A stretch of DNA of 64,000 nucleotides, taken from Nectonema munidae. Its lineage: Eukaryota > Nematomorpha > Nectonematoida > Nectonematidae. The position numbers and the translations under genes are program-made. The notes under the pieces were generated by a model. It worked only from the letters and a program-made list of their open reading frames with translations. It was not told where the DNA came from and ran no database searches. Where the stretch lies: contig JAUIRK010000224.1 in NCBI GenBank assembly GCA_030549495.1, positions 1 to 64,000 on the forward strand. Reading direction: 5' to 3'. Shown one piece after another: positions 42,487 through 55,000 of this stretch. Numbering within the stretch: the first letter of the stretch is position 1; every line of letters starts with the position of its first letter.

Positions 42487-42751
42487 TCAAATTAATCAAA
42501 AATAAAATTTGAACTTAAATTTTTTGATAAATTTTTTATTTTTTTTATTTTTATATTAACCTCTATTTCTTTCCAATTGATTAGTTTCATAGCTTCAGTC
42601 TTTGGCTTTTGCTCCATCATGTTATTTATGTATGTCATTTTATTGAGTTGAGAACAATAACTTATTTTCTTTTATAATGCATAATCAAAATGAACTTTGT
42701 TAATTTCAATCGATATTTGTCATTGATTTTTAGCTAATGATAAGAATTGGC
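42485..42751. repeat. Single chimeric copy of the DR1/DR2 repeat
   Basis: The outer part (toward 42,751) carries all DR1-type variants: AATCAATGAC, TATGCATTAT, CTCAACTC and ATAACATG. The inner part (toward 42,485) carries DR2-type variants: GGAAAG, GTTAATA and the longer A-run structure. The switch falls in the ~50 bp matching 21,255-21,304. Confidence 0.88.
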
Positions 42752-42776
42752 TTACAAAAAAAGAATTGGCTTACTT

Positions 42777-42954
42777 GTTCAAATCAAAAAATATTTATTC
42801 TTTTTAAATATATCGTTGGCTCCCCTTACTTTTAAAATTGAAAGATAAACCTAGTCTTTAATAATTAATTTTTATCAAATTATGCACATACGAAACTAAA
42901 AGTAAGGGGAGCCAACGATATATTTAAAAAGAATAAATATTTTTTGATTTGAAC
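42777..42954. mobile_element. Small TIR element (MITE), right copy, intact
   Basis: 178 bp with near-perfect ~59-bp terminal inverted repeats (42,777-42,835 and 42,896-42,954), including TCGTTGGCTCCCCTTACTTT and its complement. The ~60-bp centre is unique. No protein-coding content. The left copy lacks 16 bp of one terminus. Confidence 0.88.
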
Positions 42955-43157
42955 ATTTTTCGATTCTTTGATTATTCGACAAATATGATATTTAAAATCG
43001 TGCAAATTGCAAAGTATAGGTAATAACTTTTGTAACATCGTATGAGGTAGCAAAATATTAACAGAAAGTTTGATATTTTTTGATTTTTTAAAGAATATTT
43101 TTCGATTCTTTGATTACAGAATTTTATTTTGATTATTTGATAAAATATATTATATAG

Positions 43158-43515
43158 GTTGGAGATAAATTATCGCGGTATACAGGTTGGAGATGAACCA
43201 ACGTAGTATACAGGTATAATGTATATAGGTAATAACTTATGTAGCATCGTCTCCCCGAATGAGGTTTATCAAATCTTACATCTAGCAGAATGTGAACAGA
43301 AAGTTGAACATTGTCTCCGTAGTTATTTGTACATGGAATAAAAACCATCGTAGTATACAGGTTGAAGATGAATCATCGTAGTATACAGGTTGGAGATGAA
43401 TCATCGTAGTATACAGGTTGGAGATGAATCATTGTAGTATATAGTTTGGAGATGAATCATCGTAGAATACAGGTTGGAGAAGAATCATCGTAATATACGG
43501 GTTGGAGATAACACG
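43158..43515 (-). repeat. 28-bp minisatellite, right copy
   Basis: Mirror of 20,401-20,745, again in two blocks. The sequence between the blocks is longer than in the left arm by a short insertion near 43,250. Confidence 0.9.
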
Positions 43516-44109
43516 CAAGTTGTCTACCCGCGTTCAACCGTACAGGTTATGAGAATATAACATTACATATTAGAGAAGAGTTTTCTAAACTCTTTATACT
43601 GAAAAAATATTTCTTCAAATATATTACTGTTTTAGTTTAAAATGCATCCCTTATCTGCTAATTAATGGTATGAAGCACATGGAAAATATAAACAGTAAAA
43701 TGGTATTTCTTAAGTACTTATGATATAAGTAATGTATTCTGAAAGCCCATAAAAAATGCTTTAATTTGGTATATCGCATGATGCATTTTGTTGAGAAATG
43801 TGAAAGTTATAAGCGTTTTAATATTTGACTAAGATTTAAGCTAGGAACACTACAAATAAACTAAGTGTACACTAGCCCGATAAAATAAACCACACACGCG
43901 TGCTAAAGATGTGGTGAAGCGTATGCGAGATGAGAATTCACTGCGCTCACAAACGCGTAATGCAACATGTGTTCATCTTTCTTCGCATAGTTATGCTCTA
44001 AAATTAATCAATATTATAATGTGATTTATTCTTCGCACACTGTCGGTATAAATATAACGAATGCCCTTCGTTAAAAATTAGAAAGGTTGTATCTAAACTA
44101 AATAAAAGT

Positions 44110-44820
44110 AGACTACGATTATCCAACAAAACTCGTACATTTAATCGACATTTTTCACTTGAAAAATAATTTAAAATTTATTAGAAAAATATTATACTGA
44201 CCTATACTACTGACCCATAAAAAGTAAAAAAAATATATTAATTTTCGATAGTTTTATTTAACTATGACATTTTAAAATGTTAAAAACCATATTCTACTTT
44301 TGTGAATATAAAATTTTGAAGAAATAATATATAAACTCATCACGTCAATTATTGGTATTTTTTTAAACTAGATAAAAGTTGACTGACCTCACATAAAAGC
44401 GGATTTTGGAAAAATAAAAATATATTTATTTGTAAAACCTAGCCTATTTTACCCACAAAGAGTATAGCTTCAAATCTTGTACATTCGATCAACATTTTTC
44501 ACTTCAAAAATAATTTTAAATTTATTAGAAAAACATTATACTGACCTATACTACTGACCCATAAAAAGTAAAAAATATATATTAATTTTCGACAGTTTTC
44601 TTCAACTATGAAATTTTAAAATGTAAAAAATCATATTTTACCTTTGTGAATATAAAATATTGAAACAATATTATATAAATTAAAAACGTTAATTATTATT
44701 GGTATTTTTTGAAACTAGATAAAACTTGACTGACCTCACATAAAAGCAGATTTTGGAAAAATGAAAATATATTTATTTGTATAACCTAGCCTATGTTAAC
44801 CACAAAGAGTATACCTTTCC
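44110..44820. repeat. 347-bp tandem repeat, right copy, with part of a third unit
   Basis: Two units mirror 19,166-19,795. About 80 bp of a third unit (TATACTCTTTGTGG... to GCTTTTATGTG, minus-strand reading) remains at 44,740-44,820. The left arm lacks it, so the left arm probably lost sequence here. Confidence 0.85.
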
Positions 44821-46410
44821 AATGATATCATTTTCATTCAATTTTTTTTAAATCTTTACATTATGCTTCACTCAAAAGGTGGTCCGTAATTTTTTCAAAA
44901 ATTTAGACAAAATTTTTCGAAGTAAAGTCCATTTATTAAAATTTTTTAAAACTTTTGCAAAAATAAATTATTCTAGAGTATGTAGCAAACGATAAGCTTT
45001 CTAATGATATATATATCATGAAAAAGAAATATTGAAAAACAGTTTAATTCTTTCTGCAAATCAAACAAGTAAAAATTTGCAAAAAGTAGTATTGGTAGTA
45101 GTATTAGTATTATTATTATTATTATTATATATTACATAAACATTTCAACCAATCATATAGTTTTTATGAAATAAAACTGCAATTTCAAAGTTAAATTTTT
45201 TGAACTTTTAGGTAGAATTTTTGAAATGTGGCTTTCAATATGTATGTAAAATTTTTTTTGAAAATTTTTATTTTAAGTATATTTTTAAGCATTTTACGAT
45301 TTACACATATATTATAATTTACAAGTGGGGCATGACTCAAAAAAATTTGGGAATAACTGGTCTGAAGTTTTTTGCAATACTATAAAGGGTATTAAAAATT
45401 TTGATTGTTGAGTCTAGAAACTTTTCATTGATTTTATCAAAACTTTCGCTAATTGTGGTCTTTAAGACTTCAGTGTTTTCTTTAACACAAATTGAATGCG
45501 CCTTGGATGAAAAATGATCTCGAATTTTTTTTATTCAAAGAAGCCTGACGAGAAGTTTTTGTATTTCCAGATAGCTCAACGCTGCAGCTGGCCCACTCGG
45601 AAGAAAAGCGTAGTCCAATGCCAAAGCGATTTACTTTTTCGCTTTTTGAACAATGTAGACATCCTAGTTTTTTGTTTTGAATGATGAGCCCAATATATAT
45701 AGCATTGAATGTGTTGAATTGGTCCTCACTCCAGCAATCTGGTACAATTGGAATAAATGGATCCGATGCGTTTGAACTTTCTAGAACTTCGTCAAAAATA
45801 TTTTCAACATTTGATTCTTGCTGAAAATGTTGAGATACATATTTCATTCCATCAATTTTATCTTTTTTCGAATTTTTATTCATGAAATTTATTATACTTT
45901 TTTGTATTTTCATAATAACTAACAAATTTTCAATACACTGAGTCTTTGAAAATTCTATGAAGCAAGACGACTCTAAATGCAAAAAATCAGTTGTGAAAAG
46001 TTTTCATTATACGAATTAAAATGAAAAATGAATTATCGAAATTATTTCATAATTTTTTTTGAAATCCTGAAGGCAAAATGAAAATTTTGGAAATATTTTT
46101 TATGATTTTTTGTAGCTTCGTCAAAATTTCAAAAGTAACTTCAAAAATGTCAATTTTAAATATGTTTCACCAATTTTAAAACTAAGGATTTTCATACTAA
46201 AAATAAGTGTTCGTTTCAGTTAAGAATTGAAAGGTCAACGATTTTTTTTTTCATTATTTGATTTCGAATCATGTCTGTGAAACATTCATATTACAAGTGA
46301 TTTGGAATGATAATTTTCGAAAGACGGTGAACAGTCTTTTATGTTTATTGTGAAGTGTAATAAGAAGATTTTTGACAGAGGAGGCTGGGAAGTTTGCATG
46401 TGATGTGTAT
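44821..46410. other. Right-arm-only segment (~1.6 kb)
   Basis: No counterpart in the left arm, where the junction is at about 19,153-19,166. It holds a hAT-type relic, a TTA/ATT microsatellite near 45,105-45,130 and AT-rich filler. I could not find terminal inverted repeats with a flanking duplication. Confidence 0.88.
45350..45982 (-). pseudogene. hAT-type relic, KIAA1586-like N-terminal finger region
   Basis: A 166-codon frame with PDCWSEDQFNTF, QNKKLGCLHCSK, then IGLRFSSEWASCSVE and KTSRQASLNKK. This matches the N-terminal zinc-finger block of KIAA1586-like hAT-derived proteins (CW...Q, KKLGC..C, S.EW..C.V, SLRKK). After the stop at 45,482 the next frame continues VKENTEVLKTTISESF and IFNTLYSIAKNFRP, the next conserved stretch, so a one-base shift has broken the gene. 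The catalytic core is absent. Confidence 0.7.
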
Positions 46411-47514
46411 GATTTTTTTTCATGATAAAATAAGTGAAAGAATGTACAGAATCAAAGCATAGATATAAATATTTAATCATAAACATACAATAAACATATG
46501 CAATATACTTAAAAGTTTTCAAACATTTAATAATAAATAAAAATAATTAACGAGATGAAAATAAATATATATATTGGAAATTTGTAACTCTATTGAGACT
46601 ACTAGCTAAAAATTCAAATTTTTTTGAAACTACTCTATCGAGTAGGAGCGAACCGGCGGAATCCCATCATTAGATATACCTTATTAATTTTCAACCCTTA
46701 AATATTTAATATTCGATTGAAAATTATATTGGATTTTTATTTATATATTTCTGTAACAAATTATTTTAGTGCAAATTTTTTGTTTAGATTTAATGTTAAT
46801 ACATAACTTAATTTAGAAAATAATTTAATTAAAAAATTTTTTTTTTTCTAAATTTTTTGAGATTATTTTTTTCTTCTAAGCTATAAATGTCCGAATCTAA
46901 AAATATTAATTTTCTGTTTTTGTTTTTATTTCTAGAGTGGCTTTGTGGTAGCTTGATAGTCTCAGTATATATTTTACAAGCTGGTTTGTTTTTTTAACGA
47001 ATTGCTTTTAACACCAGGCGCTTAGTTAATATACGGGTTCTTTTTTATTAGTTTTTTCATTATTTTTTTTACTCAAATTATCATGAAAATGGTTAAAATT
47101 ATGTTTTGGAGGGTAGGTGCTTTTGTAGACAGAATGTAGCTTTTTAAGCTGCAGTATTTTTAATTATTAACTTTATTCTAAAAAGAATTTCACCTTACGA
47201 ACACCTAAATTTTGCTCATATTTCCTTCGAGCGCTTTGATAAGAAGCTGCAAATCTCTGAGGCCGCTTTCGCTCTTTTTTTTCTGTAATGGCTCCTTTAT
47301 TCCTTATAAAATTTATGATAAAATGAAAAAACTCGTATCCTTTAATAAATTTAGTAAAGCTTTTCACCAAGTTCGCTTTGCCGTTTTTTGATTTTCCTCA
47401 TTTTGTATGTTCTCTTACATTTTTGAATGATTATTGCTTAGTTTTTTACTCATATATTCATCCTTTTTTATGTCTTTGCCACTCTAGAAAATCCCCTGCT
47501 GATTCCATTTAGGT

Positions 47515-47993
47515 CAGGGGTCTTCAAACTTTTTAGCCCGTCAGCCCATTCATAGATTATTTGTTTTTTTCTTGACTCCCAGACATGTTTAATTAAAATA
47601 GGAATTTGCGTTTCTGATGAGCAATAATATAGGAAAATTTACCTTTAAACTTATATTTTATTATTTGTTTATATACAAATAATATGCGTGAGTAGGGTTG
47701 GTTTGATGCTGGATTCGATAACTCAAGGTCTTGGGTTCGATCCCACATCAAGCCTGTTTTCCTCATAGTTCGATACAAGCGGCGCAATTGTGCCTTCTCG
47801 ATGAAAACACCCCGGGGTACCTTTACCTTTACTAATATATAAATTTTATGACTATCTTGATTCTTTTCTGCCTAGAAATTTAATTGATTCTCCATAACAT
47901 AAACCACCGTCTTGTAACGTTTATGTAATAATCAACCCCTAGGAAACTTTTATAGACCTCAGGGGGTCGATATCCACCGTTTGTGGAGCCCTG
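47515..47993. mobile_element. Possible second hAT-like non-autonomous element, right
   Basis: Same 479-bp length and same imperfect ends as 17,571-18,049, with the SINE-like segment inside in mirrored orientation. Confidence 0.55.
47684..47832 (+). mobile_element. tRNA-like SINE fragment, right
   Basis: B-box-like GGGTTCGATCCC (the left copy has GGGTTCGATTCC), a body with GCGGCGCAATTGTGCC and the tail GGTACCTTTACCTTTAC. The right B box fits the consensus slightly better. Confidence 0.5.
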
Positions 47994-48589
47994 CTTTAAG
48001 GTGACAACTTTATTTTAAGAAAAGGCTTAGGGGTTAACAAAAAATTTCCTCTAATACAACTACTCTAATACTAAATTTATTAGACTCGTTTCTCTTCTGA
48101 GTAGATTTTCGATATTACTTTTCTTGTTTAAAGTTAAGTCTTAGAATGAATTTTTAAAATCTATTTTTTTTTCATTAACGTTCACTTTGTTAAAGTAATG
48201 CACATTTGAGCTATATTTTATCAGAAGCAGTAAGGTAGCCAGTCATTTAAATAATAGCCGAGCGAGGCAAATATTTTTTATAGCACATAACTATATAAGA
48301 ACTCTATCATTTAAAGCTTAAAACGTTTATCCCTATTAATTACTGTAACCAAGCCCGTCGATAGGGGGAAGGGAACTAGGCCCCCTAGTATTTATTTTGC
48401 CCATTTGAAGCTCCTTTGAAATATATAATGTATACACCTTCTTATATTCCTTACCCCATTAAAATCAGTTTTGCCCCCTCCTCTTGATCAGTTTTGCCTG
48501 CCCCCTACTGTACTTGTAATGGGCGACGGGGTTCATTTAAAAATCTAGTCTTTTATTCTAGAAATTATATAGAATCGTTATCCTTAGAT

Positions 48590-49058
48590 CAGTGGTTCCC
48601 AACCGGGGGTCCATGGACCCCTAGGGGTCCATAGAAGAATTTCAAGGGGTCCATGGAAATTCTACTTCAAACTACTTATGATGAATCTCCTTTAATATAC
48701 TTCTATTTTCCAAATCAATATAAATATATACATTTAGAGCTTTTTTAAATAAATATTTTCTTTCCTTTTTTAAAGTTTCATATTTTGAATCTTTATATAT
48801 CCTTTTTATTAGTTACAATATTTTTGAAAAAATTATATTTTAATTGGAAAAAATTTTTATTCACATTTTATGTCAGGCTTTACGCTTTCTCTGATTTCAT
48901 ATGAATAAGCATACGATTTAATCAGATGACTAGAATCATTTTTTGCATAAAAATCTTTGATTAATTTTGTTGGCTCAAACAATTCAGTTGTAGGGGTCCA
49001 CAGGTAAAAAAAGTGACTGGAAAAGGGGGAACAGGATAAAAAAGGTTGGGAACCACTG
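48590..49058. mobile_element. Non-autonomous hAT element (MITE) with 8-bp TSD, right
   Basis: 469 bp between TSDs CCTTAGAT (48,582-48,589 and 49,059-49,066). Mirror of 16,505-16,974 with small differences. The shared TSD shows a single insertion before the arms separated. Confidence 0.95.
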
Positions 49059-49518
49059 CCTTAGATATTCGTTTTATTTAATGTTTTAGTTTTTTTATCA
49101 AGATTTCTTAGAATAGTTGGCAATGTCTTTACACTTTGCTTAAAATTTTTGTTAATGAAACTTAGTACAAATAATTTCATTTTCATGTAATTTTTAGCGT
49201 ATACCTTAGAGATTGGAACAGCTAATTTATATACATTTAAAGTTTGTAAAATATTTCTTCGAAAAATTTTAAACCTTCAGTTTCTATTTAAAATGGCCAA
49301 ATTTAAATTCACGGCTACATACCTGTCAATAATTCATAGACCCATATCCTAAATAAATTTAAATTTTAAGCAACAATGCAATTCAGTACAGAGTAATCAA
49401 TCCACCTAACCAATTCATTTGATATGAACCAGGTTTGTTGATAATTAGTGAAATGAGAGGCTGAGAAAAATCATTTAGCCCCTAATCAATATTATCGGTT
49501 AGTGCGGTTGTCGGATAA

Positions 49519-49737
49519 ATGAGGTCTGGCTGTATTACCAATGAGTCCTCTAATACAACCCTTTCCATATTGTCTTTAAAAGACAAAGACATTTTTAACA
49601 TTCGAAAACCAAATATAAAATCAGTTCAACCAAAAATTCAGCTCCCTAAAGATTTACAAAAGAGATCATTTTTAGGGTCATGGTATAAAACCTTCACTTG
49701 GTCTGAGTATAGCATATCTAATAGACTATACAGATAG
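49519..49737 (+). pseudogene. hAT relic, ZMYM1/TTF-type finger region, right
   Basis: Same 72-codon frame as complement 15,826-16,044, identical in protein; ends at NRLYR before any zinc-binding cysteines. Confidence 0.6.
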
Positions 49738-50104
49738 ACTGTGACCATCCGTTTCAATAAATTATAAATGGCAATAAGGAGGGATAAAGACTTAATTACA
49801 TTTGATGAGTAGACTATCAATATATCATATATGAATGATTTTGTTCTCTTATTGAGCTTGAAGGGTTGTTCATGAAACTTTATAAAAATTTTTGGCGTAG
49901 CGGTCTAACTATAATTTTTTGATAGGTTGGGGTCTCATTTAAAAAAAAATAATTAACATATAAACTACTGTACTAAAAAATCTACAGCATTGTTTATTCA
50001 AAAATTGTCTGGACAATCCAAATCTCAATGGGATGGATGGCATCTGCTTTGTCTAAACCAGTTTGTCTAAATTTGTCTCTGTTTTGGGCATTGTAATCTT
50101 CATA

Positions 50105-50925
50105 TCATTTCACTTCCAATCTCTTTTGGGATTTGGTTTCAATAGCAAATAGCATAAAAACGCTTGCTCACACTCATATGTAGTGGCAAATCGAATCAGA
50201 GCAATCATTGCAAGCATAGGACTCTCCCATTTCAATCGAAAAATCGCTACGAGATATTTCAGAAAAACATGTTTTGCACCTCCTCAATCATTAACCAAAT
50301 CAATAAACTGTTCTTGAATTAAGAAGTCTTCTAAGGCGAGATTATAAACGAGTTTTTGATAAATTGTTTTTTTTTATTTTTGTATAGAAACAGACGAAAA
50401 TGGACATCATAAAATTCTACATGCAAATCTAGTTTGCCTTCCAGAAATTGCTGGGTTTCTTTCCATAGTATCGCTTTTGAAAAACAAGAGTTTTTCAAAT
50501 TGAAAACGAATTAGATTTGAATCTTTGCTTTATTATACTTCATTGAAAACATTTTTCAACTCATCGAATATGGATTTGTGGCTCGGCGCCCTGGATATCA
50601 ATTACATCTGCAGATTTTTGCTTTGCCAGATTCTGGCTTATTACCATGTGTTGTAAAAAAAATTTTTTTCACTTTCTCCCATGTTTCTCTTGCAGTTGTT
50701 GTATTCCTGAGTTTCGTAAAATAAAAAAATTGTCTACCATGTTCTTGTCATATACGTATTGTACGTAAACGCAAAGCTGAGACAAGTTTGCAGCATCCAT
50801 AATTTCATCAATATGAACAAAAAAGTTGAAAATTGAATTACGAATCAATTGTTTGACATGTCATCAGACATCTCTCCTATTAGTTTTCTAACGGTATCCT
50901 TTAACAAGAAGATATGTTTCAACTT
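50105..50925 (-). pseudogene. hAT transposase relic (ZBED5/FAM200 type), right
   Basis: Inverted copy of 14,640-15,460 with the same DTVRKLIGEMSDDMS, IDEIMDAANLSQL and FATTYECEQAF pieces and the same interruptions. Confidence 0.75.
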
Positions 50926-52084
50926 TACAACTTCAGATCCTAACATATTCAATATATTTTTTCAGCAAGGTAATATCACTGTTCTGCTACTTTGTGGACT
51001 TTTTGACAACAGATATTTTTAAAAACTTTTGAAACCATATTTGGTATTTGCTAAAGCATTCCTTTGTTATTTATCAAACATTAATTTGTGCAATCGTTCA
51101 TCCAATAGTCTTGTTTACCCAACTTGAGTGCTTCACTACCAGCGCAAGCTTCACTTGACGGACTTTGTCTATATAAGATCAAGTGCTAGTTGATGTCTAC
51201 ATTCTCACTACTCTCCATGCGTATACATCACACCTTCTTACTTCTTTGTTTATTCACTGGAAATGCTTTTGTTATAAGCTCATTTTGGGCAATGTACTTT
51301 CACATTTTTTATCCTGCATAATTTTTTAATGTTATATTGATTTGTTGTTTATCATTTTGATTAAAAAATATTCTAGTCGTTTTTTCACTTTGTTTTGTAA
51401 GTTGATTCCTTTGTTTTTTTCTTAAAATTTAAATATTTACAATAAATAATAATTTTTGACTTTTCAACCTCATTTTAACCAAATTTTTATCTCTTGAAAA
51501 AGTTAATTTGTCAACATAGAATTCCAAATAGTGAAATATCTGAAGAGATATGTGTAATTTTTCTAAAAATATTTTTTATACTATTAAAAATCTTTTATAT
51601 TCTTTGATGAATAAATTTGCATACATATAAAAAAATGTATCACAGAAAAATAAAAAAAACTTAATAAAAAAAACTTAATAAAAAATTATTGCCTTTCTTT
51701 TTGTCTTTTTTTATTTAGAAAAAAAGCTACAAAACTTTGTTTTCAGGAACGGGTGGTTTTTTTTTTATTTTATTTTTTTTTATTAGGCCAAGTTCCTTTT
51801 TGTTTATATTTATTATTTCTTTAACGTTGCAAACTTTTTATTTCAATTTGTTGATACATTGTTTTTTCAATACTATGGCTAATGGAAAGATAGATTATAT
51901 TGTGCTATCTTTTTCTTCATTACTAACTTTTTTTGTGAAGAAGCAAATCATTCAAACTTTTTTGTTTAGACTTTTCTACTGAGATAAAGTAAGTGGCATT
52001 TATCCTTAAATTCTTTTCCTCCCTTTTAGGATTTTCAACTTGTCGAAAATAATGCTGAATTTTGAATAAAGTTTTATTTCCTTC

Positions 52085-55000
52085 ATGGGCAAAAGCTCGA
52101 AGCATAAAAAGAAACACGCGGGCAAACATCGCTCCAAGCACGAAAAGGAAAATAAGAAAAAGCGCGAGAGAAAGGAGGAAGAATCTTCTGATTTCTCAGA
52201 TTCAAATACCATGAATTGGGTTGAGAAAAATTGTGATGATGACGTTCTTCCTAATTTGGCTGCCCAATGCCGAAAAGAAGCTGTTGATGATGGAATCAAA
52301 GACAGCGATTGCCAGGAGGCTATTATCAACAAAGAAGAAGACGCCTTTTTTGCGTCTCTTGGAACAGTTCATAACAGGAGGAATATTCATCTGAAGAGGA
52401 AGGAGAAAGAGATGGAACAGCAAAAAATTGCACAAACGAGAGAGTTAAATCCTAATTTAGCGCCAAAAAGAGATTGTGAGTTGAAAACATCGTCTGAAGA
52501 TTTCGGAAGATCTCAAGAAAAGAAGGCCGTTGTGGGAGATGGAGGGAAAAGTTGGTTGGTAAAAGCTTTCACCAGAGCTTGTCAACATTCAAGACACGAA
52601 AACACACCCCTCATTGACGTCATTTGTGATAGATGGGGTTCTGTGCATCGATTACACTCCTTGATGAAAAGTTGTAGAATTGATTTTGATTGTGATAATC
52701 TGTCAATCATCTCGCATTCAAGCTTGAGTAAGAGAAATTTGCACGAATCCTCAAATTCCTCATTCACCCATCACAAAAGAAGTTGGCGCCAAAAAACATC
52801 ATTGCGGAGTGAAGAAAATAAAATTTCTCACGAAAGAAATTCATATTCAGAAAAAAGGAAATCTGAATCTCCAGAAAGAACTAAAGATGCAATTGAAGAT
52901 GATTTTAGTCATCTCAGTCGAAATCAGTTGTCAGCTAAACTTTTCAAAGCAAAAATGACGAATGACAACGCCCTAATTCAAAGATTGACAGCTTTTTTTG
53001 CCAAATCACAAGACACTTTGCCTGCGCCCAAGCGGGAAGAGTGCACAAAAGACGCGGAGCGAGTGAATCAGAGTGTTAAGGCTGCTTTGGAAAAGGGCAA
53101 GTCAAGGGGCATCCTGCGTCAATACAAGTCTCTCCTTTCGTCTGTGCAGAGATGTGATTTGTGCTTTGACAGCGCCTCTCATTCAAAGCACTTGGTGATC
53201 AGTCATGATGAAGGCTGTCGCGTTTACCTCGCTCTCAGCAACAACACCTCCCTACTTCCGGGCGAGTGCTTCATCACCCCGTTCAATCATCACACAAAAC
53301 ATCACGATCTGGATGTGGCAGTGGAAAGCGAGATGCTCGCCTATATGCGAAAAGCTTCGTCCTTTTTTGAGAGCGGAGAGGCGATGAAAGGCGAGCCGAG
53401 GTACACTCTTTATGTGGAAGTCAGTAGGAATGATTGTTCTCACTTCAGCATTTCTTGCTTTCCACTGTGCAAAAGTGATTTCGATCAAGCTCCCATGTAC
53501 TTCAAAGTAAGTCCTTTGCTTTGTACTTAAGTTTAGATTTATAATGAAATTTAAATACCAAATTTTTTTCCGACAAAATTTCTTAATTTTTTTGTTTTTT
53601 TTCTGATATTACTTTTTTTTAGAATTTTTTTTAAGATTTTGATCTTTTTCATAAAATAAAATATGGGCATGCGAGATTTCATCTGTAACAAAAAGAAAAG
53701 GTGTCGATAATACCATGTGTTTCAGTTTTGAAGCGTACACTACAATTTATGGAATTTATTCCGTAGTATAAAAAAACTATGATTTTTATAATGCTGTTTA
53801 CTATGCACAGTCTTCTCTATATTGGATGCAGGATAATTGAATAAATATTTTTATTCAAAAAATTAAATTAAAAAAATTGCTTCAATAAAATTGTTTTTAA
53901 TTTTCTATATCCTTTTTTTCATAAAGCTCTCTCAAAATAGGATATTTTAAAAAAAAATCATTTATTTATTTATTTGTCAGTTTCATATTTCTCTGTATAC
54001 TCTCAAACAAAATTTGATGGGTGCTATAGGTATGCTGCTGGGACGAGGTGATATGGTTGGCCATTGCACCGACCAGTTTACTGTTAACCTACTTTTTGAA
54101 AATGTATGTCTATATTCACTCTGGGCAGTAGTGGACCAAAATGTGCCAATGGATGCACATTTTGGTCCAAATTTTGTTTTTTTTTCTAATGATTGCAATT
54201 TCTATAAATCTTTCTTTTTTCTAATAATATAATTATTTCTATTTTTTTAGTCCTCATTATTATAACAAAATTTCAAAAATAAGGAAAAAGTATCAAATAT
54301 AGTATTTAACTTTTGAAATTGGGAGTTTAAACTTTCTATTTTGAAAATCTATATTAGCGGCCATTTTAATTAACTCTTGTCATAAACTCAAATAACGAAT
54401 TATAATTTAAAATAAAATAGTATAATATAGTACAAATTTAAAAATATTAGACTAATTCCTATTTTTATTTTTTTCTTCCATGAATTCAAGAAAGCCTTTT
54501 TGGAATGTGATTCTGAATGGGCAGTGAACAAAAAGTTGATTGACTTAAAGGATAAATCAGCGCGAAATTGTATTCCTCAAAATTTGCCATATGTTGCAGT
54601 TTACTTTTTCACGAGCACTCGTCAAAGTGGATTAGCACATATCATCGAAGATGAAAAAAGGTTTCCACCGCACTTCGTTAAAGTTCGTTTTTTCATTTTT
54701 TAAGAGTTTATTAAATCTAAATTTTCTAATATAGGATTCGTAGGATTAATTAAATAGTGTAAATTCTCTAGTATAAGCTGAGAAACAGTCCAACGCCAAA
54801 GTTTCAAAATCTTTTGAAATGATATTTCGATAACATGAAATGAGCATTATACGGATAAAACATCTTGCGACTATTGCTTAGAGAGAATGAGCTATTATGA
54901 GGCACATGTGGTTGCATATCCGTCTTTTCACGACTGCTGGTATTCAGGCCATGTTTTGCATGCTATTTAAAAGATACTCTACCCGACGCATTTCTCCTAA

